Assembly (NCBI GenBank): GCA_023974075.1
Contig: CM043800.1
Location: 35,927,959 to 35,991,958, forward strand
Reading direction: 5' to 3'
DNA: 64,000 bases
Source: Chaenocephalus aceratus
Taxonomy: Eukaryota > Chordata > Actinopteri > Perciformes > Channichthyidae
This document shows positions 1 through 12,766 of this stretch, one piece after another. Numbering within the stretch: position 1 is the first letter of the stretch; each line of letters opens with the position of its first letter. The translations under genes were made by a program, and so were the position numbers. The notes below the pieces were generated by a model, which saw nothing but the letters and a program-made list of their open reading frames with translations, did no database searches and was not told where the DNA came from.

Positions 1-77
1 AAGGTTCATGCGAACTTAGTTCATGATCGCGGTCACACCAAAAAGAGCCGGTACTAAAATAGTTCATGCGAACCTTT
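1..77. repeat. Short inverted-repeat remnant, Harbinger-like
   Basis: The first 16 bases and bases 62-77 are near reverse complements (AAGGTTCATGCGAACT and AGTTCATGCGAACCTT). The following text about a 'ccctgctagagag' motif resembles the subterminal part of the Harbinger element near 36.5 kb. It is probably the edge of a decayed DNA transposon cut by the window start. Confidence 0.35.
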
Positions 78-770
78 TTACCCCCTCGAAAGTCCCTGCT
101 AGAGAGCATGATTGTACTAAACTTCCACTACAGCAGAAACTAAAAAATGAAATCTGATGACAGGCCAATTCCCAAACTGGAGCTGTGTACAGAGAGGAAA
201 AAAGGAGCGAATCGGACATAAAACTTTAAATAATAAACAGCGGATTTCTAACATTTGACATTTGATGTGTGTCAAGTCCTTCAGGTTTTTGGCCTGTTTC
301 AGTGATTTAGCCTGACTTGATAGGCTAGAGGGCAACAGAGGACGCTTTGGACAACTCGAATTTGTTCTTTTTGTCTTTATTTAAATCAAGACAGCTCCAA
401 TAATTCATCAGCTTGAAAACCTTCAAACACAAAGGACAAACAAAAGCCAGCTCACATGCTACACAAATTACAAACATTCTGCAGGTCTCACTGCATTCTC
501 AATAATAACAATAATAGCACCACAAACTATGTTTTAATTAAAAAGGATAAATTGTTACTTTAAAACCACATCATTAACTTAAATGAATTAATAAGAGTGT
601 TTATCTCCACTTGGAAACAAGCACCAGAGAAAACCTCATCTGAACACCTGCGCCGTCTAAATCACACAGAATCAAACGGAGCACAGGCAGACCGCGCTAA
701 GTAAAACACACAGCTGATTGCGCAACAGCACTCTCGCAAAGTGCGACAACAGATCAAGTAATAACATACC
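78..770. other. Unassigned AT-rich stretch
   Basis: No convincing coding frame, repeat match within the window or RNA gene was seen. It would be intron or downstream sequence of a minus-strand gene if the candidate first exon at 771-960 is real. Confidence 0.3.
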
Positions 771-960
771 AACGGCGTCTCCGGAGCCTCACACACACTG
801 TCGCCTGGTCTCTCTCCGTGGCTTTGAGAACAAGAGACCGGCCATCACAAACTACACCCCTTTTTGTAGCCGTGTTGCCGGAAGCGGCATTCATATCTTT
901 TCCTCCTACAGCTCGCTTCTGAAAAGTAGCCCACGCTATCAAAATAAACAAATTACCCTC
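771..960 (-). promoter_or_regulatory. Candidate promoter and first exon of a leftward gene
   Basis: This is a moderately GC-rich block. Read on the minus strand it has an ETS-like CTTCCGG core near 880, no TATA box, and a plausible splice donor (CGCCGTTG followed by gtatgt) at about 771. That is how a CpG-type housekeeping promoter with a short 5' exon would look. No protein is recognisable, and any downstream exons would lie outside the window. The call is inference only. Confidence 0.22.
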
Positions 961-961
961 T

Positions 962-3058
962 CCAGGGGCCTGTACTACGAAGCTGGTTCAACCTAAACCT
1001 GGATATGTTTGAGTTAGCCGGTTGGCCTGATCCAAAACATACGCGCCTCTCGCTAAACTGTACTACGACGCGGGTTATCAAGTGGATCGCTCAAGCCAGC
1101 CGTGTCCTATCTAGTTAGGTGCGCGTTCACATGAAAGGGGTGGTATCTGGATCATTCGACCAATCACAAACATGGGAAAGCGCACTGACAGCGCAGCGTC
1201 ATACTTCCTGAATGAAAAGTGAACTTTAATACTAGTCAAAAATGAAGAAGTTAAACTTTAAACATCCATGACTTAAACACTTTATCCAGGATAAAAGCCA
1301 CATAGCTGCACCTGCAAGGTGAATACAGCTGGAAAAAGAAAAAGTGTTTGAATGCGTACATTAACAGGTTTATGATATCACTGCCCCGTCTCTAAAACAC
1401 GATCTGACTTCATTACATTTGTCTCGAGTGTTTTGGTCAACTTAATGTGTTGCTTAAAATAATACTTCTGCATACAGTATGTGACACTGTGAGTGTTGCA
1501 CGGCCAGATACGGCTCAGCTGACTCAGATAAGGAGATATATGATACATTATGAAGTGATATGCCGCGGACTATACTTAATGTACTCTGATCCGGTTACTT
1601 ATGTTGTGGCCGATATTTAAGTAAGCTTTCTTAACGCTAAAGTTATAATAGTCAGATTGCTCTGAAGACGGGGAGGTGATATTCTATTAATGTTCACGTT
1701 CACACAGTCGGGTGATTTTTGCCGGACGTCTTTCCTGCGACGGCAGTTTTTCTGTATTTCCTTCTCCTGTAATATGACTTGATCGCTTTAAACTCCGCAC
1801 ACTGAGCTCTGATTGGTCAGCAGGCGGTGCTTTTCACTGAGTTGAGCTCTTAGCCTGCAACCTAACCTGGGGGGTATACTACGAAGCAGGATTTTCGCTT
1901 AGCCGGGCTAAATTCAGGGGAAACTCCGGCTTTCCTGTCCTACAAAGCTGGTTCTCTTTTTAGCAGGCTAGATCTCCATGGTAACTTATGCTTAGCAGCT
2001 AACCTGGTCGGGACCAGGTTAGGTTGCAGGCTAAGAGCTCAACTCAGTGAAAGCACTGCCTGCTGACCAATCAGAGCTCAGTGTGCGGAGTTTAAAGCGA
2101 TCAAGTCAAATTACAGGAGAAAGGAAATACAGAAAAGCTGCCGTCGCAGGAAAGACGGCCGGCAAAAATCACCGACTGTGTGAACGTGAACATTAATAGA
2201 ATATCACCTCCCATCTTCAGAGCAATCTGACTATTATAACATTAGCGTTAACAAAGCTAACTTAAATATCGGCCACAACATAAGTAACCGGATCAGAGTA
2301 CATTAAGTACAGTCCGCGGCATATCACTTCATAATGTATCATATATCTCCTTATCTGAGTCAGCTGAGCCGTATCTGGCCGTGCAACACTCACAGTGTCA
2401 CATACTGTATGCAGAAGTATTATTTTAAGCAACACATTAAGTTGACGAAACACTCGAGACAAATGTAATTAAAGTCAGATCGTGTCTTAGACGGGCAGTG
2501 ATATCATAAACCTGTTAATGTACGCATTCAAACACTTGTTCTGTTACCAGCTGTATTCACCTTGCAGGTGCAGCTATGTGGCTTTGATCCTGGATAAAGT
2601 GTTTAAGTCATGGATGTTTAAAGTTTAACTTCTTCATATGTCTAATATTATAGTTCACTTTTCTTTCAGGAAGTATGACGCTGCGCTGTCAGTGCGCTTC
2701 TCCATGTTTGTGATTGGTCGAAAGATCCAGATACCACCCCTTTCATGTGAACGCGCACCTAACTAGATAGGACACGGCTGGCTTGAGCGATCCACTTGAT
2801 AACCAGCGTCGTAGTACAGTTTAGCGAGAGCGCGTATGTTTTGGATTAGGCCAACCGGCTAACTCAAACATATCCAGGTTAGGTTGAACCAGCTTCGTAG
2901 TATAGGCCCCTGGTCCCGACCAGGTTAGCTGCTTAGCATATATTACCATGGAGATCTAGCCTGCTAAAAAGAGAACCAGCTTCGGATGACCGGAAAGCCG
3001 GAGTTTTCCCTGAATTTAGCCGGCTAAGCGAAAATCCTGCTTCGCAGTATACCCCCCT
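962..3058. mobile_element. Interlocked inverted repeats, MITE-like (order A B A' B')
   Basis: Segment A (962-1870) returns as its reverse complement at 2014-2913. Segment B (1869-2014) returns as its reverse complement at 2911-3058. Both A and B begin with a related terminus: four or more G, two variable bases, then TGTACTACGAAGC or TATACTACGAAGC. One reading is a long-TIR element (B, A', B'; 1869-3058) next to an opposite-orientation partial copy. The arms differ by scattered substitutions and small indels, so this is an old duplication rather than an assembly echo. A 66-codon open frame (2462-2262, minus) lies in arm A' and is frameshifted in arm A; its product is not recognised. Confidence 0.75.
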
Positions 3059-3331
3059 GGTATTGAACAATACTATAATAATAATAATAATCACATAATA
3101 TTTATTAGTCCGTTTTCACAGATATTATATATATTGGCCTATTGACTTTCGTCTCGACAATGTGGCCGGAGTGGGTCAGTTTCCAGGGCTGAATTTTAGT
3201 CCCTCGGCAAATTTGATGATTTTGACTATAAAAAGCGATTGGAATCATACATAAATCACATTTACAACACAGATCAGTGGAGACATTTTATTATTATTAC
3301 TATTTAGTCAGATTTTGGGAAACGGGATTTG
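3059..3331. other. Unassigned AT-rich spacer
   Basis: A short ATA-rich run follows the end of the inverted-repeat element. Nothing coding was seen. Confidence 0.3.
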
Positions 3332-3549
3332 ATTGGCTGGCGCTGGCTACTCCGGCGTCTCAGGCGACAGAAGTTGAACATTGTTCAACTTCTGTCGCCT
3401 GAGACGCCTGAGACGCCTCGCTCTGCTACCCACAATTCAGTTTGGCGAAAAAGCGCGGCTACGTGACGTCACCCCATTGAAAGTGAATGGGCAGAGTGGA
3501 GCAGATTGGAGCTTTCGACGCTGTCGACGCTGTAGTGTAGACGGGCCGT
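3332..3549. mobile_element. Truncated MITE ending in ACGGGCCGT
   Basis: This is the 3' part of the family seen complete at 55297-55918 and 56486-57079. It has the same GATTTGATTGGCTG entry, the palindromic AAGTTGAACATTGTTCAACTT core, the GTGACGTCACCCCATT block and the GTGTAGACGGGCCGT terminus. The left terminus is missing. Confidence 0.7.
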
Positions 3550-3552
3550 TAG

Positions 3553-3940
3553 AGATGAACATGTACCAATGACTGAGCCTCCGTACAGTTAGTGAAGGCA
3601 GACCTGTCTTGGCATACAGGGTACAGTGATGAGTAAGTGCTTTACAGTTAGTGACAAATCTCAGAGTACTGTGATAGGCGGCATCTAACTTTTCCAGGCA
3701 ATGGGCAGGTGCATTCATATAGTTCAAATCACCATAGTCCAGCACAGGTAAAAAGGTCACAGTGACTAGCCTTTTCCTGGCTTCAAATGAGAAACAGGAC
3801 TTGTTTCTGAAAAAGAAACCTAGTCTAACCCTCAGCTTTTTAAGCAGATTAATGACCTGAAGTTTAAAAGTAAGACAATCATCAAGCCAGATACCTAGGT
3901 ATTTTATATAAAGTAAAGATACATACACACCTAACAACAT
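3553..3940 (-). pseudogene. LINE reverse transcriptase fragment (C-terminal part)
   Basis: The minus-strand translation contains YLGIWLDDCLTFK, then VTFLPVLDYGDLNYMNAP and LDAAYHSTLRFVTNCK. This series is typical of the region just after the reverse transcriptase domain in L2/Rex/jockey-group non-LTR retrotransposons. There is no upstream catalytic YADD-type segment and no endonuclease, so this is a 5'-truncated dead copy. Its 3' side abuts the MITE at 3332-3549, which supplies the last residues of the open frame. Confidence 0.75.
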
Positions 3941-4090
3941 TTATTTAATTTGTTTGTACTAGACAGATATAGGGCTTACCGACGAGCACTGGTAATGTTT
4001 TACTCAAATGGATAGAAATCTTTTTTGGTGCTTGTAATATTTATTATTCACCACAACATAATACAGTACAATGTTTTGGGGAAATAATTT

Positions 4091-4177
4091 CCTAGGCCCT
4101 AACCTCTCCCCTCTATCCCTTCTCTCCCTTCTCTCCCCTCTCTCCCTTCTCTCCCTTCTCTCCCTTCTCTCCCCCCC
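4091..4177. repeat. Polypyrimidine (CTCTCCCTT)n tract
   Basis: Imperfect tandem CTCTCCCTT units on the + strand are followed by a run of C. About 100 bases later GACAATAAAGTTGACTTTG resembles a LINE 3' tail. Open frames across it are low-complexity artefacts. Confidence 0.8.
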
Positions 4178-4319
4178 CTCCTTCCAGCGTAGCAACGGTA
4201 TACACATGTGTTTTTTTTTATACCTCAGGACTGGGAAACATGTATTTCGATCTTTCTGTGTGTCCAAACATATTTTGAGATTGACAATAAAGTTGACTTT
4301 GACTTTTACCCAATCAATC

Positions 4320-4780
4320 AGTTTTTACTGACAGGCCTGCAACCTTGTGTTTTGTCTCCTTATTCCTGCCTGTTGGCGTCAGCTGGTAGAGGTGTCTGTG
4401 CTTTGCCTGATCTATCTATGCACAATGTTGATTATTCTCTTGTCACCAGCTAAATACAAGGCTCTGGGGTAGAGATCTTGAGGATTGGTTGGGATACCGC
4501 TGTGTCAACTTCTGGCTGCAGCAAGTGTCTTTGTCAATTCTCCGTTCGTAACTTCAAATAAATCTTCAGTGCTTGCCATCAAGCTCCAGCTCTCCCCGTG
4601 TTTCATTGTGTTTCGACTACATGCGCCAGAAGTTTCCATTACACAATGCAACACCCTATTATTAGCATCATGTAAGTTAACCATAAAGTCAAAATCCACA
4701 CTTATTGTTTCCCACCAAAGGATATTTGTTAATATGGGGTAAATTACAAGTGTTAAAACGTACCTATTGAAGTCTATCTA
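4320..4780. other. Unassigned stretch
   Basis: No repeat shared with the rest of the window and no protein-like frame was found. Confidence 0.3.
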
Positions 4781-4789
4781 TCCTTTAGG

Positions 4790-5530
4790 CAAGGCAAGGC
4801 AAGTTTATTTATATAGCACCTATCAACACAAGGCAATTCAAAGTGCTTTACAAAAATGAAAGACATTAAGAAAATGGCATTTAAAAACAGTCATTAAAAA
4901 GCAAAGATAATAAAATAAACATTAAAATGAAAAATACATGAATAAAAGTTACAGTGCAGTTTAACATTACATTTCATTGCATTTAGCTGACGCTTTTATC
5001 CAAAGTGAATTACATAAGTGCATTCGACCAAGAAGATACAAGCTTGAAGGAAACAGAATCATATAAGTACATTACGTTTCATAGAGCTAAAACATTTCAA
5101 GTGCTACTCAACTGGCTTTAGATAAGCCAGTCCTTTGTTGGTATATAAGTGCTTTGTTAGTATCTAAGTGCTTAGTTAGTATATAAGTGCTTTGTTGTGT
5201 AAGTGCTTAGTTAGTATATAAGTGCTTTGTTAGTAATTGTATTGCTCGAAAGTGGAGTCGATAGAGATGAGTTTTCAGTCTGCGCCGGAAGATGTGTAAG
5301 CTATCTGTCCTGATGTCAATGGGGAGCTCATTCCACCATTTTGGAGCCAGGATAGCAAACCCACGTGTTTTTGCTGATGGGAACTTGGGTCCCCCTCGCA
5401 GTGGACTTCAGAGACTATATCCTTGGAAAATGCGAGTCAAACTGAATCAAATCAAATCAAGTTTTATTTATATAACACATTTATAAGCGAGTTTTGGTCG
5501 AGCCAAAGTGCTGTAGGCCCACATATAATA
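4790..5530. repeat. Mosaic of L2/SINE-type 3' tails
   Basis: It contains GGCAAGTTTATTTATATAGC (4793-4820), the widespread fish motif TTTAGCTGACGCTTTTATCC (4983-5002), a stretch repeating TAAGTGCTTTGTTAGTAT (5130-5240), and AAGTTTTATTTATATAAC (5458-5477). The same motifs recur at 13.5, 15.5, 22.4, 43.6 and 51.6 kb, as expected of dispersed retrotransposon 3' ends. Confidence 0.65.
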
Positions 5531-6429
5531 AAAAACGAGTGTCATGGCTGTGTTCAAATTTGATTAGATTTGCCAGATAAAGTTTTATGTGCATCTGTGT
5601 GTCTTTGGCTGCTCCTCTTGCTGAGAATGTAAATAAATACTATATTTACTCACTGACAGTTTTTGTCAGCCCATGCTCCTGGCCCTTTGACCCCAAAGTG
5701 TCCAGGGGCCTCATGTATAACGCCGTGCGTAGGATTCACGTGGGAAGGTTGCTTACGTAGTAGAAATCCAAAAAAGGTACAGAAATGTTCCGACATTTTC
5801 CGATTCACCAAACATTGCGTACCGGCGAGGAAAGTGCGTACAGCACTTCCTACGCCAGTTTCCCTTTATAAATCACAATCGACTCGAAATCAAGCCCCCA
5901 GGAAGTGTGCCGGACTCAGATGAAAATATTCGTGCTGGCCAAACGGCGGTACTGCACATCCGTTTGGTTGCCAGGCCCGGAAACACTTTTTCCCATTGAC
6001 TTACATGGGGAAAGAGTGGTCTGTAACTCGTTGGATAATTTTTTTTAAACTAAATAACAACCCAGTATGAACACTTGTATAGCCCTTATTAAAAACATTC
6101 GTTCTTCAAGTTGTAAAATGTGCAAATAACGTTACTCTGAGAGTTATTTCCCTCGGCATTATGAACGCGCATCTAACCCACGGGACCGCGCTGCCCGGCA
6201 CGTTCATGTTACGTGTTCAGCACTACATGAGTTTCTCTTTACCCATGGATGCACAATAACAACGGACCATATCGCCTTACTGTAATAATGGATATATTGC
6301 ACATGTTTGCTGTAATTCATCATTTGTAAAATATTATACTACATGGGCTGTATGATGTAAATCTTGTACCGTAAATGTTGTATTAAATAAAGTTAATATT
6401 ACCGACGTAGATTAACATTCCTGTAGCTT

Positions 6430-6464
<35 letters not shown>

Positions 6465-6760
6465 TGCAATAATTCTTTCATGCTAAATGAAGCTCTGTTG
6501 GATATCACTAGATCCTGTTACAGCATAATAGAAGTACATAACGATTGATGGTTACATTAGCATAATTACTAGCTAGCCGCTAGCTGCTAACTTCATAATA
6601 ACAATCCATTACCATGCTGTCATGAGCGCACGGTGCTGTTACGTGTACGCAAATTGACGTGCTTGATGTGAACGAGCATGTTGGTTAAAGTTGCGCATAC
6701 GCTATGAGCGCACATACGGGTACTTCTCAGGCATGCCGGGTAATCTGTGACGTTTCACTC
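5531..6760. other. Decayed repeat fragments and an AT microsatellite
   Basis: A fragment begins with GGGGCCTCATGTATAA at 5705, which looks like the end of a DNA transposon. An (AT)n run lies at 6433-6462. No coding sequence was recognised. Confidence 0.4.
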
Positions 6761-7346
6761 TGTCATACCCGATCCGTCACCCTGCCCGATCGGTTCTGCG
6801 CATGTGCGAGAGGGTCCGGAAGTCCGGACGGCAACCCAAGATGGACACTTGACACAGTGGCTTTTAGCAAAGCTCAAAAAGAAAAACCGAGAGAGATGAG
6901 TTATTGTTATTACAACGTGACTTCACTATTATTTAACAACTCTTTTTATTGCGTTCTTTTATTTGGGGTTAAGTACATTGTCAGAATAAGTGAGAAATGA
7001 ATTTAACTTCTGTTAGACAGCTATCATACTGAATAAATATTTACTGTGAATGTATGCAAAAATGTATGGCATATGGCTGTCTAACAGAAGTTAAATTCAT
7101 TCCTCACTTATTCTGACAATGTACTTAACCCCAAATAAAAGAACCCAATAAAAAGAGTTGTTAAATAATAGTGAAGTCAAGTTGTAATAACAATAACTCA
7201 TCTCTCTCGAGTTTTCTTTTTGAGCTTTGCTAAAAGCCACTGTGTCAAGTGTCCATCTGGTGTTGCCGTCCGGAGTTGTCCAATATGGCGGACCATCTCG
7301 CACATGCGCAGTACCGATCGGGCAGGGGGACGGATCGGGTAGTGAC
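6761..7346. repeat. Large hairpin-forming inverted repeat
   Basis: Left arm 6761-7021 and right arm 7076-7346 are near-perfect reverse complements separated by a 54-base AT-rich spacer. The right arm has about 7 extra bases (CATATTGG region). Translations of both arms on opposite strands give the same frame (TLDTVAFSKAQKE), but no known domain is visible. It is probably a foldback MITE or an inverted duplication. Confidence 0.8.
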
Positions 7347-7350
7347 ACAC

Positions 7351-8738
7351 TAGAGGCTTCTCAATTCTTAAATTTCCCCTCCTCGACTCCCCTCCTCGAC
7401 TCCCCTCCTCGACTCCCCCCTCGACTCCCCTCCTCGACTCCCCTCCTCGAGACTTAGTCCCGCCCACAGGAGATGCGAGCGGAGGACCGAGGAGGGGAAC
7501 CGAGGAGAGAGGAGGGGAAGCAGCAGACGTTTAAAGAAATGAGAACTCCTCTCCTCTGAGCGGTCATATTAAAGCGACGTCCATTCATTATTACTACCAA
7601 CAGCTGCATCAGCTGGAGTGTTTCCTCATATTTGATAATCTCTGTTAGATCATCTGAACATTGTTCCCCACATATTTACTTTGAATTCATTGAGAGTGCG
7701 GTATAATGAGACAATAACAGGCTACAGATGTGGACACACACACACAAATATATTTATATAAAATAAGCAATTTAAAGTATGAGAGCACTCTCATAATAAC
7801 GTAACACAATCAGAGACTGGATATATCCCCCCCCTCCTCTCTCTAGTCGCTGAAATGGGGAATTGAAATTACGGGCCAAAAGTTGTATTTGCAAGTATTA
7901 AAAGTAAGGACACCAAACCAACTGAGACCTGTCTGTCCACCGCATCTGCGCACTGTACAACACACACATACACACTGTACAACACACACATACACACTGT
8001 ACAACACACACATACACACAACACACACATACACACTGTACAACACGCACCTACACACTGTACCAGTGTGTGTTGTACAGTGTATAGGTGCATGTGGTAC
8101 AGTGTGTAGGTGTGTGACACACACCTACACACTGTACCACACACACCTACAGCTCCTAAAGCATAATCAGGCTACAGCCTGGTGTATTTTATTGTGAAGC
8201 ACTAAATGGTTTTAGAAAAATCGACTCTTTGTTTGTAGATATCTACTAAACTAAAGCAAATAAAAGAGAGTAGGTCTGTTTACTGAGTGATATATATTAT
8301 ACACACTGCTCTGCTTTCTGCACGGACCTCACAGCTGTTCTCACTGTAAACATCGCGTCGTGTCGTGATGAAAGCAGTTAATAAAATAATATCCAGGGGA
8401 TGCATGCAGAGCTGTCATTGGCTGAGATAAGTCCGGCCGTGCGTCACGACTCTTTGAAACATCTCTGTTGCCGGAAATGCATCCACGAAGGAGCCGTGGA
8501 GGACCGTGGAGGACCCATCAGTGTATCCTCGGTTAGAGCTCCTCCAGAGAGCCTCCTCGACGCTCGATCCTCGGTCCTCGAAGTGCATTTAGAGAAATTA
8601 GATGTCCTTCAACATGGCGCGCTAAAATTCATTTCCGGGTCACTACCGGAGGACCGAGGAGTCGAGGAGTCGAGGAGGGGCATTTGATGAAATGAGAAAG
8701 GGCCCAGGAGGGGAAATTTGAGTATTGAGAAGCCTCTA
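7351..8738. mobile_element. Non-autonomous hAT-like element with TAGAGGCTTCTCAAT ends
   Basis: The left end TAGAGGCTTCTCAATTCTTA and the reverse complement of the right end TAGAGGCTTCTCAATACTCA match over more than 30 bases with few differences. Subterminal GAGGAGTCGAGGAGGGG repeats lie inside both ends. TAGAG fits the hAT terminal rule. The flanking 8 bases do not match, so a target duplication is not shown. No transposase frame remains. Confidence 0.65.
7951..8153. repeat. Minisatellite of CACACTGTACAACACACA units
   Basis: Tandem, partly inverted units built on ACACACTGTACAACAC and the opposite GTGTTGTACAGTGTGT lie inside the hAT-like element. Long Cys/Val- or Thr/His-rich frames here are artefacts. 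Confidence 0.8.
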
Positions 8739-9154
8739 CTCTCTCAAAAGTTGGGCCATTTTATCATCATGCGCTAATGAGCAACTCTCATAGGAATGAA
8801 TGAGGCCCCGCCTCCCACGCTGTATCCAGTTCTTATTATACATCCATGCTCGAAATGCGGTGCAGCTTTTGCGGGCTTCACGTAACGCCCATATTTGCCT
8901 ATAAATAGTCAAAGAAACGCCCATTCATTCATTCTTTTTGACTGACTATGGCCCATTCCCAAACCGCCCCCTACACCCTACCCCTACACCCTACCCCTCC
9001 GTTTGCGCGTTCACGCGGAGGGTCCGCCACATTGAGGGCTGTTCCAAAGCAATCAGGGCGGAGGCGTAGTGGGTTATAAAAGCCTCCGACAGCGAGTTTG
9101 CATGGATGCAGGCTTGATAATCTCACTCCACAGGTGTGCAACCGTTTTTCGGGC

Positions 9155-10202
9155 ATGGAGGGAACAACGTCATACAAATGTGAGTTCCATGTGGTTATTT
9201 TTTTAAACGATAAATAATACGTTGCCTTAACTAATACATGCCTTTGTGAACATGTATTTATAAATCTACACGTGTTAATTTGATTTGCCAAGATTACATT
9301 AGATTTTTATTTTGAAGATGTACAAATCTAAATCGGAATCAAACTAACAACACATGTGTCAATTCATGTATCCATTCACTTACGAAATCGGTTTAAACTT
9401 AAGTGTGATTTGTAATTTCAGGGACTGTGGTAAAACCCAAGGCACTTATTGCTTTAAGAATGGAAAAGGATGACCTGTTCTGCAAAAAACGCAATGCTGC
9501 CAAAGAAGCATGGGAGTGAGTTATGCACTCAATTCATATTTTGTGCAATGAAAGTAATGAATGTGCACTGTGGGTCATTGCCTAACACCAATATATATTG
9601 TTTAAATATTCTATGATAACAGGTCAATCATTAAGGAACTGGACCTTGGGCAACATGTGTCTCACAAACAGGCCTCCAAGAAATGGGAGAACCTAAAAAA
9701 GAAATACAAGGTAAATGGTGTATTGTTATTGTAAAACATGTTTGTTTTTGAAAAAGCTGAACAAAGATTTCTAACATGCATTTGTTTGCAATAGGAACTT
9801 AAAAGGCCAAGGACTGGAACAGGGACTGATCAGGGGGAAGAAACCCCTGCCACATGGCCCTTCTTCATGGCCATGGATGAGGCCATAGGTGCAAGGCCTT
9901 CAATTAGTCCTCCTGTCCTTGTTGCCTCAGCCTTGGCAAACCCCACAATCCTCTTTGATCCGGAGGCTGCTTCCTGCTCCTCTTCCTTCCCCCCCCCAAA
10001 TGTGGCTGATGATCCAGACCCCTCATCACTGTCTGAGGCTGGAACCACCCAGCAGCCCCCCCCCCAAAAAAGAAAAGGTGCTATGGGAGTGCTGGAGTGC
10101 CTAGAACGCGAGGCAGAAAAAGAGGACGAACGCCACAGACAAATAATGCAGCACTCAGATACATTTATAACCCTGTTCGAAAAAATGGTCGACAAAATGT
10201 GA
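9155..10202 (+). CDS. Harbinger accessory Myb/SANT-like protein, four exons
   Basis: Exons 9155-9179, 9422-9515, 9623-9710 and 9795-10202 all have GT-AG junctions and keep one frame, giving 204 residues. The start MEGTTSYKWTVVKPKALIAL, followed by KRNAAKEAWESI and QASKKWENLKKKYKELKR, is the trihelix/MADF-like Myb fold of Harbinger accessory proteins. In this superfamily that protein binds the transposon ends and helps the nuclease enter the nucleus. A Pro/Ser-rich acidic linker follows, then a C-terminal helix ending LFEKMVDKM. No stop or frame break was seen, in contrast with the damaged nuclease gene opposite. The ATG at 9155 was chosen because it opens the exon that joins in frame to the tryptophan of the Myb domain. 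It could also be a domesticated gene, but the flanking TIRs make transposon origin most likely. Confidence 0.8.
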
Positions 10203-10941
10203 TTTATTTCCCCCCCCCACCATTGGCCATTTCTATGTTGATTATTGATGTTACTTTAAAGACTTGTTTTTGTTCGCTTGTATTATTTATTTGGAAGACA
10301 ATAAACCTAATTTAACGTACTGTCCTTCATGTCTTCAATATTGTATGGGATATAGTAAATACAGGTAGACGGGTGATGAAGGTGACATTGCGTCTGCTTG
10401 ATTGTTAGATGGCTACATTGTTCTGTGTGGGTTTCATAATGTGGAAGGAAAAGTTGTGCACAAAGTAATGGTGTGCACGGAACTAAAGTGTTTTTTCCAA
10501 AGTCTGAAGATTAACCCTGAATATCAGCATCTTAAATAAAGATATGTGTGTGCGCTTCATAGGTATAAGGCATTAAAATATACATGCCATTTACGGTCTT
10601 AATTGCTCATGTCAAACCATTTGCAGAGTTTCACTCAAAAACAAAAGTGATTGTATTAGAAGACCTGTGTTCATTTTCTGAACCTTTGCTCTGTGCTCGT
10701 GATTGAATGATCCAAGAGGTAAGGACATTTGTCTCCAATTTGGGATTATGCAGAAAGACAATTCAGGAAAACCAAGTTTGAAATCAACGGTGCACAGGTT
10801 TATTTTATTTCACCTCTTTTCTCTAAAGTGAGAAGTGGAGCTCACTAAAACAAACAAAATTAAATCAGGTATGTGTGCACATCATTTCAAAAACACAAGT
10901 TAACAGACAACCACGTTTTGCCAACAAAAAAACAAAGTTCA
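10203..10941. other. Intergenic part of the Harbinger element
   Basis: This spans the tail-to-tail gap between the two element genes. AATAAA at 10300-10305 could serve the plus-strand gene. Nothing else was recognised. Confidence 0.5.
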
Positions 10942-12593
<1,652 letters not shown>

Positions 12594-12766
12594 GACGTCC
12601 GTTTCCGTTTCCTGCGGAGAGAGGGGAGGCCGTCCCAAAGCTTGCCGCTGTATTTATACCCTTAACCCTTAATGGAGGGAACTTCATTCAGCTGTGAGTG
12701 TGCCTACAGACGGAGTTCACTCCGTCACGGAGGGGGAGGGTCGAGGGAGTGGTTTGGGATTGGGCC

